64,000 nt of DNA, taken from Tetmemena sp. SeJ-2015. Lineage: Eukaryota; Ciliophora; Spirotrichea; Sporadotrichida; Oxytrichidae. The stretch spans positions 62,001-126,000 of the forward strand of contig JAJKFJ010022697.1 of assembly GCA_027382625.1 (NCBI GenBank). Reading direction: 5' to 3'. Shown here piece after piece: positions 10,098 through 21,900 of this stretch. Position 1 is the stretch's first letter, and every line of letters begins with the position of its first letter. Under the pieces are notes generated by a model, which saw only the letters and a program-made list of their open reading frames with translations, did not search any database and was not told where the DNA came from. The position numbers and the translations under genes were made by a program.

Positions 10098-11646
10098 ATG
10101 CAAATGACTTTAAATGATATGGTAGATAACTTTAAATTCAAATTAACTTTGTAAATTACAAATCGAGAGCAGAAAGAAATGAACAATTCTTCACAAGCAG
10201 TGAGCGAGCAATCAAGAAGGCTCAAGGAGCTAAAGTAAGAACTGAATATGATCAAAATGGGAGGAGCAGCCTCACTTAATAAGACCACCATCAACAGACA
10301 AGAGTCAGAAGACCAGTCCTCACTCATTCATAATAAAAGTCTAAATGCTATTGGTGGGGGCCAAGCTCTTAATTAAACTCAAATAAACTCCAGTGTCATG
10401 ATCCCGCCCCGTGGTGGCATACCACCCAGGTAGCAGCAGAGATCTTAGTCAAGGGAGGGCCTTGGAAGTTGAAAATTTTAGACTTACTTTCAATTTTAAA
10501 GTAATGCTGGGGGCAACCGCTCTTTCCTCTAAAAATCAGCAGTGGTATTCAACTACAACTCTTCTTCAGATGAAGATGAAGATGATTTTAATTTAGTTCA
10601 TAACCCAAATATATCTTTTTTAAACTCTTGATGATATAAATAGGTTGAAGAACGGCAGAAAGTCTTCTCAAGAGGAAAATAACAGCAGATCTCTGAACGT
10701 GCTCCCCTCTCGTTTCAATCCCTCTTCTGGCTTAAACCAAACTGCTATATCTCACTAGCAGTATTAGGATAAGGTGACTAAGTACTCTCCACTCAGAGAT
10801 AACAGCAGAGAGGACAGAAGATCGCAGGTCTTTAACTCAGCCTAGAAGAATACTTCCAGCTTGCTTAATGTTAAAGATGGGAATCAAAATGCTTAGGGAG
10901 TTCTCTCTTCGGATTAGAAGCAGCTCGTCTGCTAGAAGATCCTGGACATTTTCACTAAGAGCTAATAAAGCATCCAAGATCAAAGAGAGAAGTTGGATTA
11001 TAGAGTCATTATGATGATTTATCTTATGGTATTTTATGGATTAGCCACAGTCAAAAAGCTTAAAGATGGCAAACCAGATCAAGCTAGACAGGATAAGAGA
11101 AGTAGTGAACCTGTTTGAGAAGGACTTTGGAAGCTATGATCTGCAATTAAAGAGAGAGCTTGATAAAACGCAGAGAGATGAAGATACTGGTAAACGAAGA
11201 AAGGAAACAGCCACAAAGATGATAAACATAGTGTGCTATACTATGATCCTGCTTGATTGCTTAAGATTTAAGTTTAGGAGAACTTGAGCGAAGATTATTC
11301 GAGAGTGAGAGAGAAAGAGTGCTATTGAGGCGGGAGCGTGATGATCTGCAGAGAGATATCAAAGACTACACATAGCAAAGTGAGAGACAGGCTCTAAATC
11401 AGCAGATGCTAGACATGATAAAGTCTAATCAATAGAGGCTTGAAGAGAGCAACAAACGTATGCAAGAAAGCATTCTTAGATAAGAAAAAGAGATAAGGGA
11501 GAAGGAAGAAGCTTGGGCTATTAGAAGTATTTAAATGGCATCATCGCATGTATTTTTATACTTATTTTTATTATACTGAGATGAAGATTCTGCAAGAGAA
11601 ATTTCAAAATAGGATGAAGTACTCCCAAACGTCCTAATCGAGTTGA
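10098..11646 (+). CDS. Unrecognised coiled-coil protein
   Basis: I do not recognise the family. The start at 10098 gives MQMTLNDMVDNFKFKLTLQ, then NSSQAVSEQSRRLKELKQEL. Later segments are a Ser/Asn/Asp-rich region (YNSSSDEDEDDFNL), a low-complexity middle (NSREDRRSQVFNSAQKN), a hydrophobic helix (YRVIMMIYLMVFYGLATV), MANQIKLDRIREVVNLFEKD and a long basic/acidic coiled coil (ELERRLFESERERVLLRRER). The likely stop is TGA at 11644-11646. One clean GT-AG intron starts at GTAAACGAAG (about 11201) and ends in TTTAG before GAGAACTTGAGCG. Other frame changes (about 10480-10550, 10610-10630, 11055-11065, 11530-11580) imply IESs or introns, one with AAAG repeats only 7 bp apart. Possible structural or cytoskeletal role, inferred from coiled coil only. 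Confidence 0.6.
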
Positions 11647-13553
11647 TATTTACAAAAATTGGATCTGTTTAGAAGCGACTTTAATTTTATAAATGTCAGA
11701 AGACTGTTTATGACTTCAATGCACGACTATTTCATTTTCTCTTTGTGAGAGAGATAGTATTTAGGTTTAATTTTAAGCAAATGATGATGAACTTGGAGTT
11801 TAATTAGGTTTTGAAATGTTTTATTTGCGAAGTTTATATAGCTCCACTATTTAATTTAGCTTTAAGTTATTTCTGCTGTTGTGTGGGTGAACAGTGGATG
11901 GTTAATGGACAGTGAATCTATTTTAGAAAATAGTGGAATTGGCGCACATTTCAGAGTGCTTGAATCTAGGATTATGATGGTGTTTTGCTCTAAAACAGCT
12001 TTAATTTGTTCTTGAAATGCCGATTGGATGACTTAAAGTGGGATTTGAGTAAATTTGGAATCTTTGCTTAGGATGGGAGGGTGCGGTGGGTTAACATCTT
12101 GGACTAATTAGTCGCAGATAGTAATAATAGTTCGCTCTTGCGTGCTCTAATAATGATTAGGATCCAAGTTAAATTATAAGAGTTTTTATTATTACTGCAA
12201 GACTCAGTGGCCAATAACTATAAAAATAAATAAAGTTATATATCTTTTCATATTTTATGTTTTAATTATTTCTCAGTGATCATAAATATCTTGCTCTGTA
12301 CCTCCCAAAAGACTCTTAAAAATTGCTATACTCTTAAAAAAAAGAGATATTAATTAAGATATCACCATTCCTACAACCTCTATTCTCTTTTGCCAGGATT
12401 TATAAATTTGTCTAAATTTGAAGAAGTGATCATAGAAAGATAACAATACTATTTTACATTAAAATACTTTTGAAAAGATATTTATATTTTTAAAGAGGGT
12501 TGTGTGTAGATTTAAGAAGCTCCATTTTGAGAATCGTTTAGTGGCTAGAATTATGATAAATTGCAATTCTCCCTTTTGTGCGTTTTAAGTCTCTCCCTGT
12601 TATTTGCTCTTTGCTATTAGTTTTTAATTATTTTCTGTGACCTCTCCCCTACTCGACACTCCCACTTATCGTTTTTTCTCTGGCTGTAGATAACCTTATA
12701 AGCATAAAAATAACTAAAAAATTTATTACAACAAATTTATTGTTTTTATTTTAAAGCGTGTTTGTGAGGGATGGTGAGTGACACGCCCAGTCGGAGAGAC
12801 TATTGAGTACCAGAGAAATAGAAAATATAATAAATTAATTTATATGTATAAAATTTGGAACTTGTTAGGTGCTAGTTGTTGTTTATTAAGTTAGAAGAAG
12901 TAGTCTTTTAGAGAAGTAGGAGGATTGAAATCGCCACTCAATGACTGGGATTAAGAATATTGGATTAAGAGCTTATAAATATGGACACAATTGAAAATTA
13001 AATAAAAATATTTTAATAATTTTTATATTTAATGAAAAATATTTTTTGTTTTTTTATTTTTGTTTTGATTGAGCAATATTAAAAATGAAATATATAATCT
13101 CTATTTTATTTAAAAGAAAAATGACAGCAAACTAAAAACACATAAACCAAACACAAGTAAAATAATGAATTTTTTATAAGCATAAATTATATGCATTGAT
13201 TTACGAGGTAGAGAGAAGGTTTATATATAAAGTGGTGGTTTATGTGTAAAAAGTCTTATTCAAAATTAAAACTAATGCTAAACAATCTATAAATAGATAA
13301 ATGATATAATAGAGTTTTATATTATTATATTTGATCTATAAGAGTGAGGTAGATTTAATTGGCTGCCTGCAAGTTACTGCGGGGGGGCCTTGGTGGTGGG
13401 CTTGAAGCCCATTGTTAGGATGAGGTTGTTATCTAATTGATGGTGTTTACTAGTGATATAGGTAGAGTCATTACTATAGGTAGTTAGGGGGTAGGTGATT
13501 ATTCATCATAACCATTTCAAAAACAGCAGAACATAAATTAAAGCAATTCTAGT
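11647..13553. other. AT-rich intergenic region without a supported gene
   Basis: About 1.9 kb, strongly AT-rich in 12200-13400, with no frame that looks coding. It contains a short GC-richer patch with a run of seven G at 13381-13387. No inverted repeats, RNA genes or telomeric repeats were recognised. Germline-limited spacer is the simplest reading. Confidence 0.4.
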
Positions 13554-14624
13554 TCAAATAACTTGTAGTGATAATAATCGAAGAACTATAAAAATAAAGT
13601 CCTTCATATATATTCTTAAAGAAAATTTATATCTAAATTAAAAGCAAAGATTTAAAATTTTCTAACCTGAATAGAGTCGAAGAATATTATATATTTATTA
13701 GAGCGCCATCCGCAAATCAGGCTAAGTTAAAATGCTCGCTTAATCTTGGCGAGCTGGCCGCTCTTCATTCTAATAAAATAATTCTCGCTATCTGAAAATC
13801 ATCAATTATGATTCTAGTGTTATAGAGGATAGTTATTTCTGGTTAGTGTAGCTCTCCGGGAAGGAGGAGGCTTGCTCGAGGGCGAAGCCATTAGGGTAAA
13901 GGAAGCTCTTGATGGGCGACTCGTAGAAGGTGGTCGTCAGGCTGCTGGGCGCCGCCTCAAACTGCGACTCCAAGAAATTATGGTTTTGGACCCACTAGAG
14001 TTAATTAGCGCCCATCATGTCGTTAGGTTGCAGAGCAGTCAAAATACTCTGCCAGCTCACGAACTCACCCTCCTCTTAAACTAAAAAGTGAAGAATGCAT
14101 ATGAGAGAATCAGATTTAGCATGTGTAGTTTAAGTGGAGGTTGAGGAATGGTCGGAGTCGCCAGCTTCAGTGGAGCAGAGGGATGAGAGGCTCTGGTTAA
14201 GGTGGTTCTAATTGAATTGGTTGTGCGACTTGGGGAGAGTGAGGCCAGCCTATGCAGCACTCAACTTATTTTTCTTCTGACCGCATTGAGGCCTAAATAA
14301 AATTCAATACAAGTTTCAATTTGGGGTAATCCACAAATTAATATTCTATAAGTGAGGATTACTCAAGTGCTTATATTTTGTGAATGCGTACCTGAGGTAG
14401 GGAGTGAGAGGTGTGCGGGGAGCGGTCTCAATTAAGTTGCCCTCAGTTCTAGGCCCGGAGAGATTGCTCTCCACACTCAGTGAGCCAGCAGCTGGTCTCC
14501 TCATAGGCTGGACGAAAGAGCTTGATTAAAATGAGATATAATATTTTGTTCTTAATGATTGGAGTGCTGGGAAAATAGTTCTCTGAGTGGAGCTAGAGTT
14601 AGTAGTGGAGGTCTCTTGAGTCAT
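13554..14624 (-). CDS. Unrecognised Ser/Thr-rich protein, two exons
   Basis: I do not recognise the family. ATG at 14622-14624 starts MTQETSTTNSSSTQRTIFPA. Exon 1 ends in TPLTPYLR at a GTACGC donor. The intron is 14293-14391 and its acceptor is ATTTAG. Exon 2 continues PQCGQKKNKLSAAQAGLTLP, LCSTEAGDSDHSSTSTQ, EFVSWQSILTALQPNDMMG and FYESPIKSFLYPNGFALEQ. The frame runs open to TGA at 13554-13556. After about 13740 the sequence becomes AT-rich and may be 3' untranslated DNA, with the true end masked by an unseen junction. Soluble, with no membrane segment; the SP/TP sites hint at phosphorylation. The exon-intron structure is well supported; the function is unknown. Confidence 0.6.
14293..14391 (-). 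other. GT-AG intron, 99 nt
   Basis: Donor AG|GTACGC and acceptor TTTTATTTAG|G on the minus strand. It contains several in-frame TGA codons, and splicing restores one frame. Confidence 0.7.
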
Positions 14625-15258
14625 GCGAGTATTAATTAATGATTGCAATTTAATAGATTATAATATATAGAGGCGTCGAAGGCTCTTATTTACGACGAAT
14701 TCTTAATCACCCTACTTATTTACTATGATCGAATATTCTATTGAGTCAGAGGTTTGCTAGCGTGCGCACTTTTAAATTCAAAAATTCTAATCAAAGTGAA
14801 CGAGCAAATTTAAAGTGAGTCAGTCTAACGTCTATTTAATATCTAAAAAAGTTTGTCCTCAGACCATTATTCCATTTTTCCTAGCCTCTTTTAAAAAAGA
14901 CAATTATTTTAAGATGCGCATTTTTAAAAGTATCTTATTCGTCATCGATTTCCCGATGTGAATATAGAATCCCCTTCATCACAGGGTGGTAGTCATAATA
15001 AACATAACGATTGGTAATCTCACTTATTCCTTATTAAATAGGGCAAGCTTGTGGGACTTAATTAAATGGAATCTGAGGAAGAGAGTGGGAGTTTTGAAAT
15101 GTTTCAGTCCAAGTGTCGAACTGTAGCTAACATGTAAGCTAAGCTTCATTATAGACAGTGGATTTTCATCATTCATCAATATGGAAATAAAGATAGAGAT
15201 ATACATTTAAATTATCAATTTATATTGAATTGCTTCAAAACTCAACCTCTCTCCTCAA
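14625..15258. other. Intergenic spacer
   Basis: AT-rich spacer between a minus-strand gene starting at 14624 and a plus-strand gene starting near 15259. No coding signal or repeat was recognised. The reading frame at 15024-15206 on the minus strand lacks protein-like composition. Confidence 0.35.
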
Positions 15259-18200
15259 ATGGATTGCCTTTCGTCTTAATTATCTCAAAATGAAAGATCT
15301 TGTCACTGACCGCAACCTAATCTGAAAATGACTTATCAAATTATGTAGCGAGCCAATTGACTTGCATCCTTTCATTATCTTGAGAGATTAGAGTATGGCA
15401 GGCTGAATTGTAAACAGAGAACTTTGAAACATTATCTCCTAAGTGGTGGCTAGCATCTTTTCAAAGCAAGTCATTCACTCAGTAAGCTAAAAGATTCAAA
15501 GCGCTCTGCTCATTTTACTTTTCATTTATTTATTATACAACTATGATCTCAGCCACATAAATCTCACCACCGAAAAGGAAGATCTTATATATTACTATGA
15601 TTTTAATTTAAAGTAAAGGTTTTATAATATCGAAATCGGGGAAGGCTTAAGCGATCAAATTGTGCTATTTAAAGATGATTTTGAGTCGATCAAATAGATA
15701 ACTACTGATTTTGTGCAGAAAAACAACCTCAACTTCCAGTAGACCTTCCTTCCTTTATCATAGATATATTTACTAAAATAGACAAATTTGTTTTTTTCTT
15801 TAGTATTTCATTTGCAGGAGACACTTTCCCAATAGTAAAAACTAGGAAAGGCAGTAGAATCAACTGAATAGCACTTGGACAATTTGCAAGGTTAGTGGTA
15901 GCCAACTGACGAATGTCAATAGTTTTCTACTCATCAGAGCTTAAGCAGCCCTAAGATGCAGACCTAATAAGTTCGGCCCATCATGCTTGAGGAAGGCGAT
16001 CAGTAGGAAGAGATCTCTGAGAATGAAGATTTCATGTCTTAAAAATATTTGTAAGCATAGTCATTAATTAAATGTCTATGGGTTCTTTCAACTAAAGGGA
16101 AAATTAGAACATAGAGAAGATACAGATAGACTTACAAACTCCTATCACTGATGACCATTCACAAAGAGAAATCTAGTATGTACCATAGGAATCAATTCTT
16201 TATTTGCAATTGAGATCCCATTTATTTTTAATCTCAACACCAAATTCCTTCTGGGCATATATACATCTATTAGCAGGAGCATTAAAGATACTCATCCAGA
16301 AATCTCTAGCAATTCAAAACGGATAATAGCACTTCTCAAAAACTCTCATCAAGACAGTCTTCCTTTAATTTAAATCTTGCTTCGTCTTACCTATTTGTAT
16401 AGTCTAAATCACGGGTGAAGAACTGCACTATAGAGAGACTGTAGTAAATCTTCGACATGGACACTCGAAATGAAACTATGTCTGACAGGAAGAAGCGCTT
16501 TATCTAAGACTACAGCTCCGAATATGGATGCCAGGCTCTCAAATTCTAAGATTGCACTTTTCAACCTCAAATTGATAAGAAGAGTGCTCAGATGGCCACT
16601 AAGAACAGAAAGGCGATGTTTTCAGCTAATAAAGTGAAGAAGGGACAGAAGAGAGTGAATCCCTAATTTGAAAATACTTAGACTCTTTAAATGGATGAAT
16701 TTACTTCACCCTCAAAGAGAAATGCTAATCAAGAGAATAACTTGGAAGAAGGTGAGATTTTGCAAGCTAACCCATCCCCCTTCAAGTCACCATCAACCTA
16801 GGCACACAGTTACTCAGTGCATGACAGGCTGCATTAGCTTGCAAGCATTCAGAAGCAAAAGCTGTCGAAGCTTCAAAGAGAGCAGGCTGAAAAGTATAAG
16901 AAGTATATAAAGGCAAATGAAGGAATATCTGACAAAGGCAGTTGTAAAACAGAGAGAAACTTAGGCGCCAACTTTACTTAAAGAGGGGCTAAGAGTAAGG
17001 GCAAATCAAGAAATATAGAGAGTAGTATGAATAACACCGCCGGCGTAGGTGGGAGTGTAACCAGTCGAGAAGATACTTTTCGAAGGTTGTATGATCAAAG
17101 CATAGTCAAAATGCTTAACCTATAGAAACGCATTGATGATAGAGAAAATGAAATCAAGCAAGATGAGCTTAAGCATTCTACTTTCAGCCCTTAGCTTGAT
17201 AAGAAATCTCGATATATGGTGTCTCATAGAGAGTTTCAGCTACCTGAGGATAGACTCATCTAATTTAGGAAAGTTTATGATCGAAACCTGAAAGAGTTGA
17301 AAGAAGAGAAAGATCAGAGTCTAAATAGAGAGATAACTTTGAAGCCTTAGCTAGGCGAATTAACCAAATAAATGGCGGAGAGGAAAAGAAGTCGGAGTCG
17401 CCAAGCTTCAGAAAGTAGGAATGATGTTTCTGGTTTGGGAAAAGACTCTACTCCAATCAAAGGCTCAGGAAATAATTTCGTTCTCTTTAAGAGTTTATAT
17501 GAAGACGCATCTCATAGAGAAGCCTCTATTAAGCGAATTCATGAAAAGGAGTATAAAGAACTAAAGGAAAGTATGCATCAAAGATCTAAGTCTCTCTCGA
17601 AACTCAGTCTAAGGGTGGAAGAAAAAGTTGATGCACAAAGAAGAAACGAATCGAAAGAGAGATTCTATGAAAGACTTTACAATGAAAAGCTTGGTAGCTC
17701 TGATGCTTCATTCGCGAATATGGATTAACTTAATTAAGAATCGAGACTCAACTCTAAAGGAAGAACAGTTGAGGGAAATCTGAAGTCAAGTTAATTGTAT
17801 GAGCTTTCTAGAGAAATTTCTGCCAAAAGACAGTTGGTTTTAAATGCCTGTATATTTTTCGTAATTTTTGGAGATCATCAATAAGAACCATAAAGTGGAT
17901 TAAAGAATCAAGGAGGCAAAATTGATTTCAGATATTTCAAATGAGCTTATCGATAGGCTCAGAGAGTAAAAAATTAAAGACCTGTTTACCAAAATGGATA
18001 CTGATATGGATGGAATCATAACTTTCTAAAATTTGGGCTGTAGGAGTCTAGACTAGCACGAAATATCTATTCTTGCAGAGTTTCTGAATAATTTTGTGTC
18101 CAAGCAGCTGTAACAAATCTTTTTCTTCTCATTTTCGTATAATTTGTAATTTAAGCTAGTCCTTGACTTTAAGGGCTTCTAATTATATTTAACAAAGTAT

Positions 18201-18695
18201 ATTTCCAAGCTAAATGTAGAGCAAAGGAATTTACTACTGGGACCTCCAAAAAGGGAATCCAAGCTTAATCCCTCGTGTTCTTAAACTTTTAAGGTAATTT
18301 AATCTGTCCCTCCTATATTAAGTTTTCTTGAAACACTTTCATCCTACGAGTTATATTTTAATCTTTGTGTAAACTTGCATTAACATATTACTATAGCCAT
18401 ATTTGAATGAGGTTTCAGTAAAAATGGCCTAAAGTGTCCGATCGGCCAGGGGCCTTTCTGGCGAAAAAGTAGGAGAAAACTAGCTCTTTAAGTTCCTCAA
18501 TAAGGAACATGAGGTTATGCAAGCATCAAAGATATAATGAACTTAAAAAATTTCACTTTGCTTTTTACAAAGAAGGCGAAGATTAACAAGCAAGCGGCGA
18601 CTCTCGACCCAGAGTGCAGATTCCGGCCTTAAACAAACAAAGTTTCAATTAGCAGCCAATAATATGCAAAGTATTTGAATGCGGGTGGGAAGTGA
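15259..18695 (+). CDS. Large coiled-coil protein with an EF-hand-like loop and F-x-PQ motifs
   Basis: Unrecognised but clearly coding. The 5' part is heavily interrupted; recognisable pieces are EKEDLIYYYDFNLKQRFYN, SDQIVLFKDDFESIKQIT and DEEGD-like acidic segments near 16000. From 16458 a single frame runs about 1.45 kb: MDTRNETMSDRKKRFIQDY, KYKKYIKANEGISDKGS, RLYDQSIVKMLNLQKRIDD, and charged helices to about 17830. After a gap come KDLFTKMDTDMDGIITFQNL, an EF-hand-like loop, and FKFLNKEHEVMQASK. A motif recurs: TFQPQIDKKS, TFSPQLDKKS, TLKPQLGELT and FRPQTNKVS. Such motifs and composition recur in ciliate cytoskeletal or axonemal proteins (inference). The last candidate stop is TGA 18693-18695; the end is uncertain and the region could hold two genes. 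Confidence 0.62.
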
Positions 18696-18961
18696 GAATA
18701 GGAAAGAGACGGCTGAGTTTGAGATTGTCTTAATTTTGTGGGGGCTGCTCATTTCTACATTTTACAAGACGTGCCCTTTGCCTCAGATACAAATTAAAAA
18801 CCCACTACAAGTTACAGATTGTCCTTTGAAACTGCCGTCCCTTTAACTCTTATATATTAATAAACCATTGTTCCTTTATAGTCTAAATAGTATAGAGTGA
18901 AGTAAGTGGTGTGGGAGGGTATCATTGTTAAATTAACGACATTAAAATTTAATTTTTAAAA

Positions 18962-21900
18962 ATGCAGTAAGTATAGCATCAACAGCAGCTTATAGTCCAG
19001 CAATAGAGGCAGAATCAGGAGTGGCAACTCACTCTCGATTAAGAGTCCTAGTATCTAACGCAGCCTCAAATAATCTCAAGTCCTTCTTACTATCAACAGC
19101 CAGTTATGGTGGGATTTGAGAAAGAGAATGATCAGCCTTACAGATTGATAAAATGAGTTATCATATATGTCTATTAGATTGAGTGAAGTGGAATCGGTCG
19201 TGATCAAGGATTAAGCGAACTAAAGATCCAACCACGAATCTAGAAATAAGCAAGCTTTTTACAAATCCAGCTCTTTAAAGCACACTCAAAATTCGCAATA
19301 GCATTCGGTTTTGCAGGAAAGGAATAACAATAATATATCTTGAAAAGTCCATAATGTCATTTATATTTTTTTATAAAATCTCACATGTCACAGACTCCTT
19401 ATTAAAATTAGCCTCAGAAGCACTATTATGATGAGATCTAGTCTGAGAATTGCACGCCTCACTTTCACTCCTCCCTTAATCCCTTCTCCAAGAAAGCAAA
19501 CGACGCAACTCTAAAAAGTAGCTTCAGTCTCTAATAGATAGTTGACAAGCATTCTCTACCTGTAGAGGAGTAAACTTTGAAATCTCATTCGCAAATTCCT
19601 TAGAAGCCACTTCTTATCATGAATATCGAAATCTTAAGAAAAATTGTTGAAAGTAAAAATCTATTCTTATGATGATCTTTTTAAGTTAAAACTCTGAGAT
19701 AGTAAAATCAAGATCTATTACGTCTATTTTGTTATAGTATTTGAGGGTGAGGAATAAAAAATCTAATAAAAAAGAAAGAAAAGTTATTACTAATGTTTCC
19801 AGGTTAAACTACTCAGCTTTCATTCTCTTAATCAGATATCATTTTTAGGTTTTTTATTTTAGCTTAATGGGGCTACAATTGGGACAATTTTGACCTTGAA
19901 TAGCATCCCCAGTCAATAAAAGTCAAGCGCTTTCTTTAATAAACACGCAAATGCTGAGAGCAGAAGTCAGTTTGAAAATATGGCTCCACATAAGATCGGC
20001 TCCAAGATAAATTTGGCAAACGCAGCTGCTCTCATGTAAAATCAGTAGCCTGATAAGCTGCTTATGATCACCAAAAATAGCAACTCATAAGAGTAGAATA
20101 CTAACAATCTTCAAATGAAGCATGCGCGCATGAGATCTAACGATCACAGGATATTTAATAGATGAGTTTATGAAAAGTATTTTATTTATGAGGATTCAAA
20201 GAAGAATGTCCTCAACATAAGAAGATGTGGATAAAAGCCCTTACGCTCAATCCCAAACGAATTGATAGTAGCTCAGACCTCAGAAGCTAGTTTCTCTGCA
20301 GGAAGCGGCTACTTAAGCGGTCAATTAACCTTTGTAGCATCATTAGACTTTGAATTTAAATGAGCAGTTCAACTCATAACTCCCAAGCGATAAGATTAAA
20401 GAGGCTTGAGATTAATTATGTAATGAAGATTATTTGTATAATTTGTGTGGCTCATTTTGGAAATGGTCAAGTTATTGCTCCCAAACCAACGATTAGCCAA
20501 TTCCAAGCATATATTTAAGATATAACTATTTAAGCAGACAAAGCTAAAATAGGAGAAATATTAGGAATCGGAGAGGATCTACTATCACACAATAAAATCC
20601 AATAGGAGGAAAAGCAAAGCCTCGCAAGCAAATATTTCATCACATTATAAAAGAGAAGATTGCATTTTTAAAGATAAATATTTCACGCCAAAGCAGCAAC
20701 TAAGCAAAATTAAACTGGATCTAAATTAGATAACACTGCATCATGGAGCTTTCATGAGTCCACAAGATCATCAGAATAGAAATAACGAAGACTAGAAACC
20801 GAGAGATACATATTTTTAATGAATATAGTTATTCTTTTTTATAGAGTGAAGAAGGTATTGGAAAGAAGACTGCAAAATCAAAAGACAACAGAAAAGACAC
20901 TCACCAAGTTTCAACGAAATTAGATTTTTTGGTTAAGTTGCTTGACAGGAATCAAGTGTAGCAAAATCAGAATCCTCAGAGGTTAGGGTAGCAAAGTTAA
21001 GAGCAGCAGCAGGATGTGGATGTCATATTCCCAGCTCTAACAAACGCCTACATAGCATACAATTAATTCAGTGGCAACTATCAGAGAAGCAGAGAGTTCA
21101 ACAATTAAGGTTACTTATTTTTGAGAGGCGTAAGGCTCTACTATTAGAAGCGTGAGTGTGCTCAACCAGAAGTTAGACTCTGTGGATCGAAGCCACGCCT
21201 CTTTGAATGACAAGCAGTTTTAGTTCAGGGAGTTAGCACAACCAAGCAAAAATTTGATTATTCATTTTGTTAAAGAACATATTTCTAGCAAAGGGTTTTA
21301 AAGAAAGTGAGTCAGAGAGAACCACGCCACTGAGGTAGCATGATAACAAGCAGATATACTACTCCATGGATCGAAGAAAGCAAAAGCAAAGGTATGCTCA
21401 GCATTTACAATTATAAGATAAAGTTGATTTATTCTTTGAGCATGAGCATCTAAAGAGCCTAGTCACTATAAAAGAGGACAACTTTATAATAGAGCCAAGG
21501 GTCTATGAGAGGACTATTGACCAGCCGAATTAACTTTCGACTCGTAGTAAGAACCCAATCCAAAATTTAGCAAAAGACAGTATTTTCAACCTAGCGAAGG
21601 GGAATGTCATATACTCAGGCAAGATATTAGCTGAGGAAGCGAAATAAATGGATAGACTCAAGAAAACTTCTGATTATAACATAAAATATATTAACCTTGA
21701 TAGTAGCAGGAAGCTTTTGGAACTTGGATGGCAGTCCCAGAAAGGGAGTTCTTCATAGCATGCCAAAGTAAACCAGGATAGATTGATAGTTTAGAAAAAT
21801 CTCTCTGGCCAAGAGGATGTGTACCTATTGGCTGTAGCAGATGGGCATGGGAATAACGGCCACCTGGTATCAAAACTTATTAAGAAAACTCTAGTTCAGC

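Noticed and set aside
13375..13400. G-run near 13381 as telomere-like or G-quadruplex element
   Set aside because: A single G7 run with no G4T4/C4A4 periodicity. No telomeric repeats were seen anywhere in the window.
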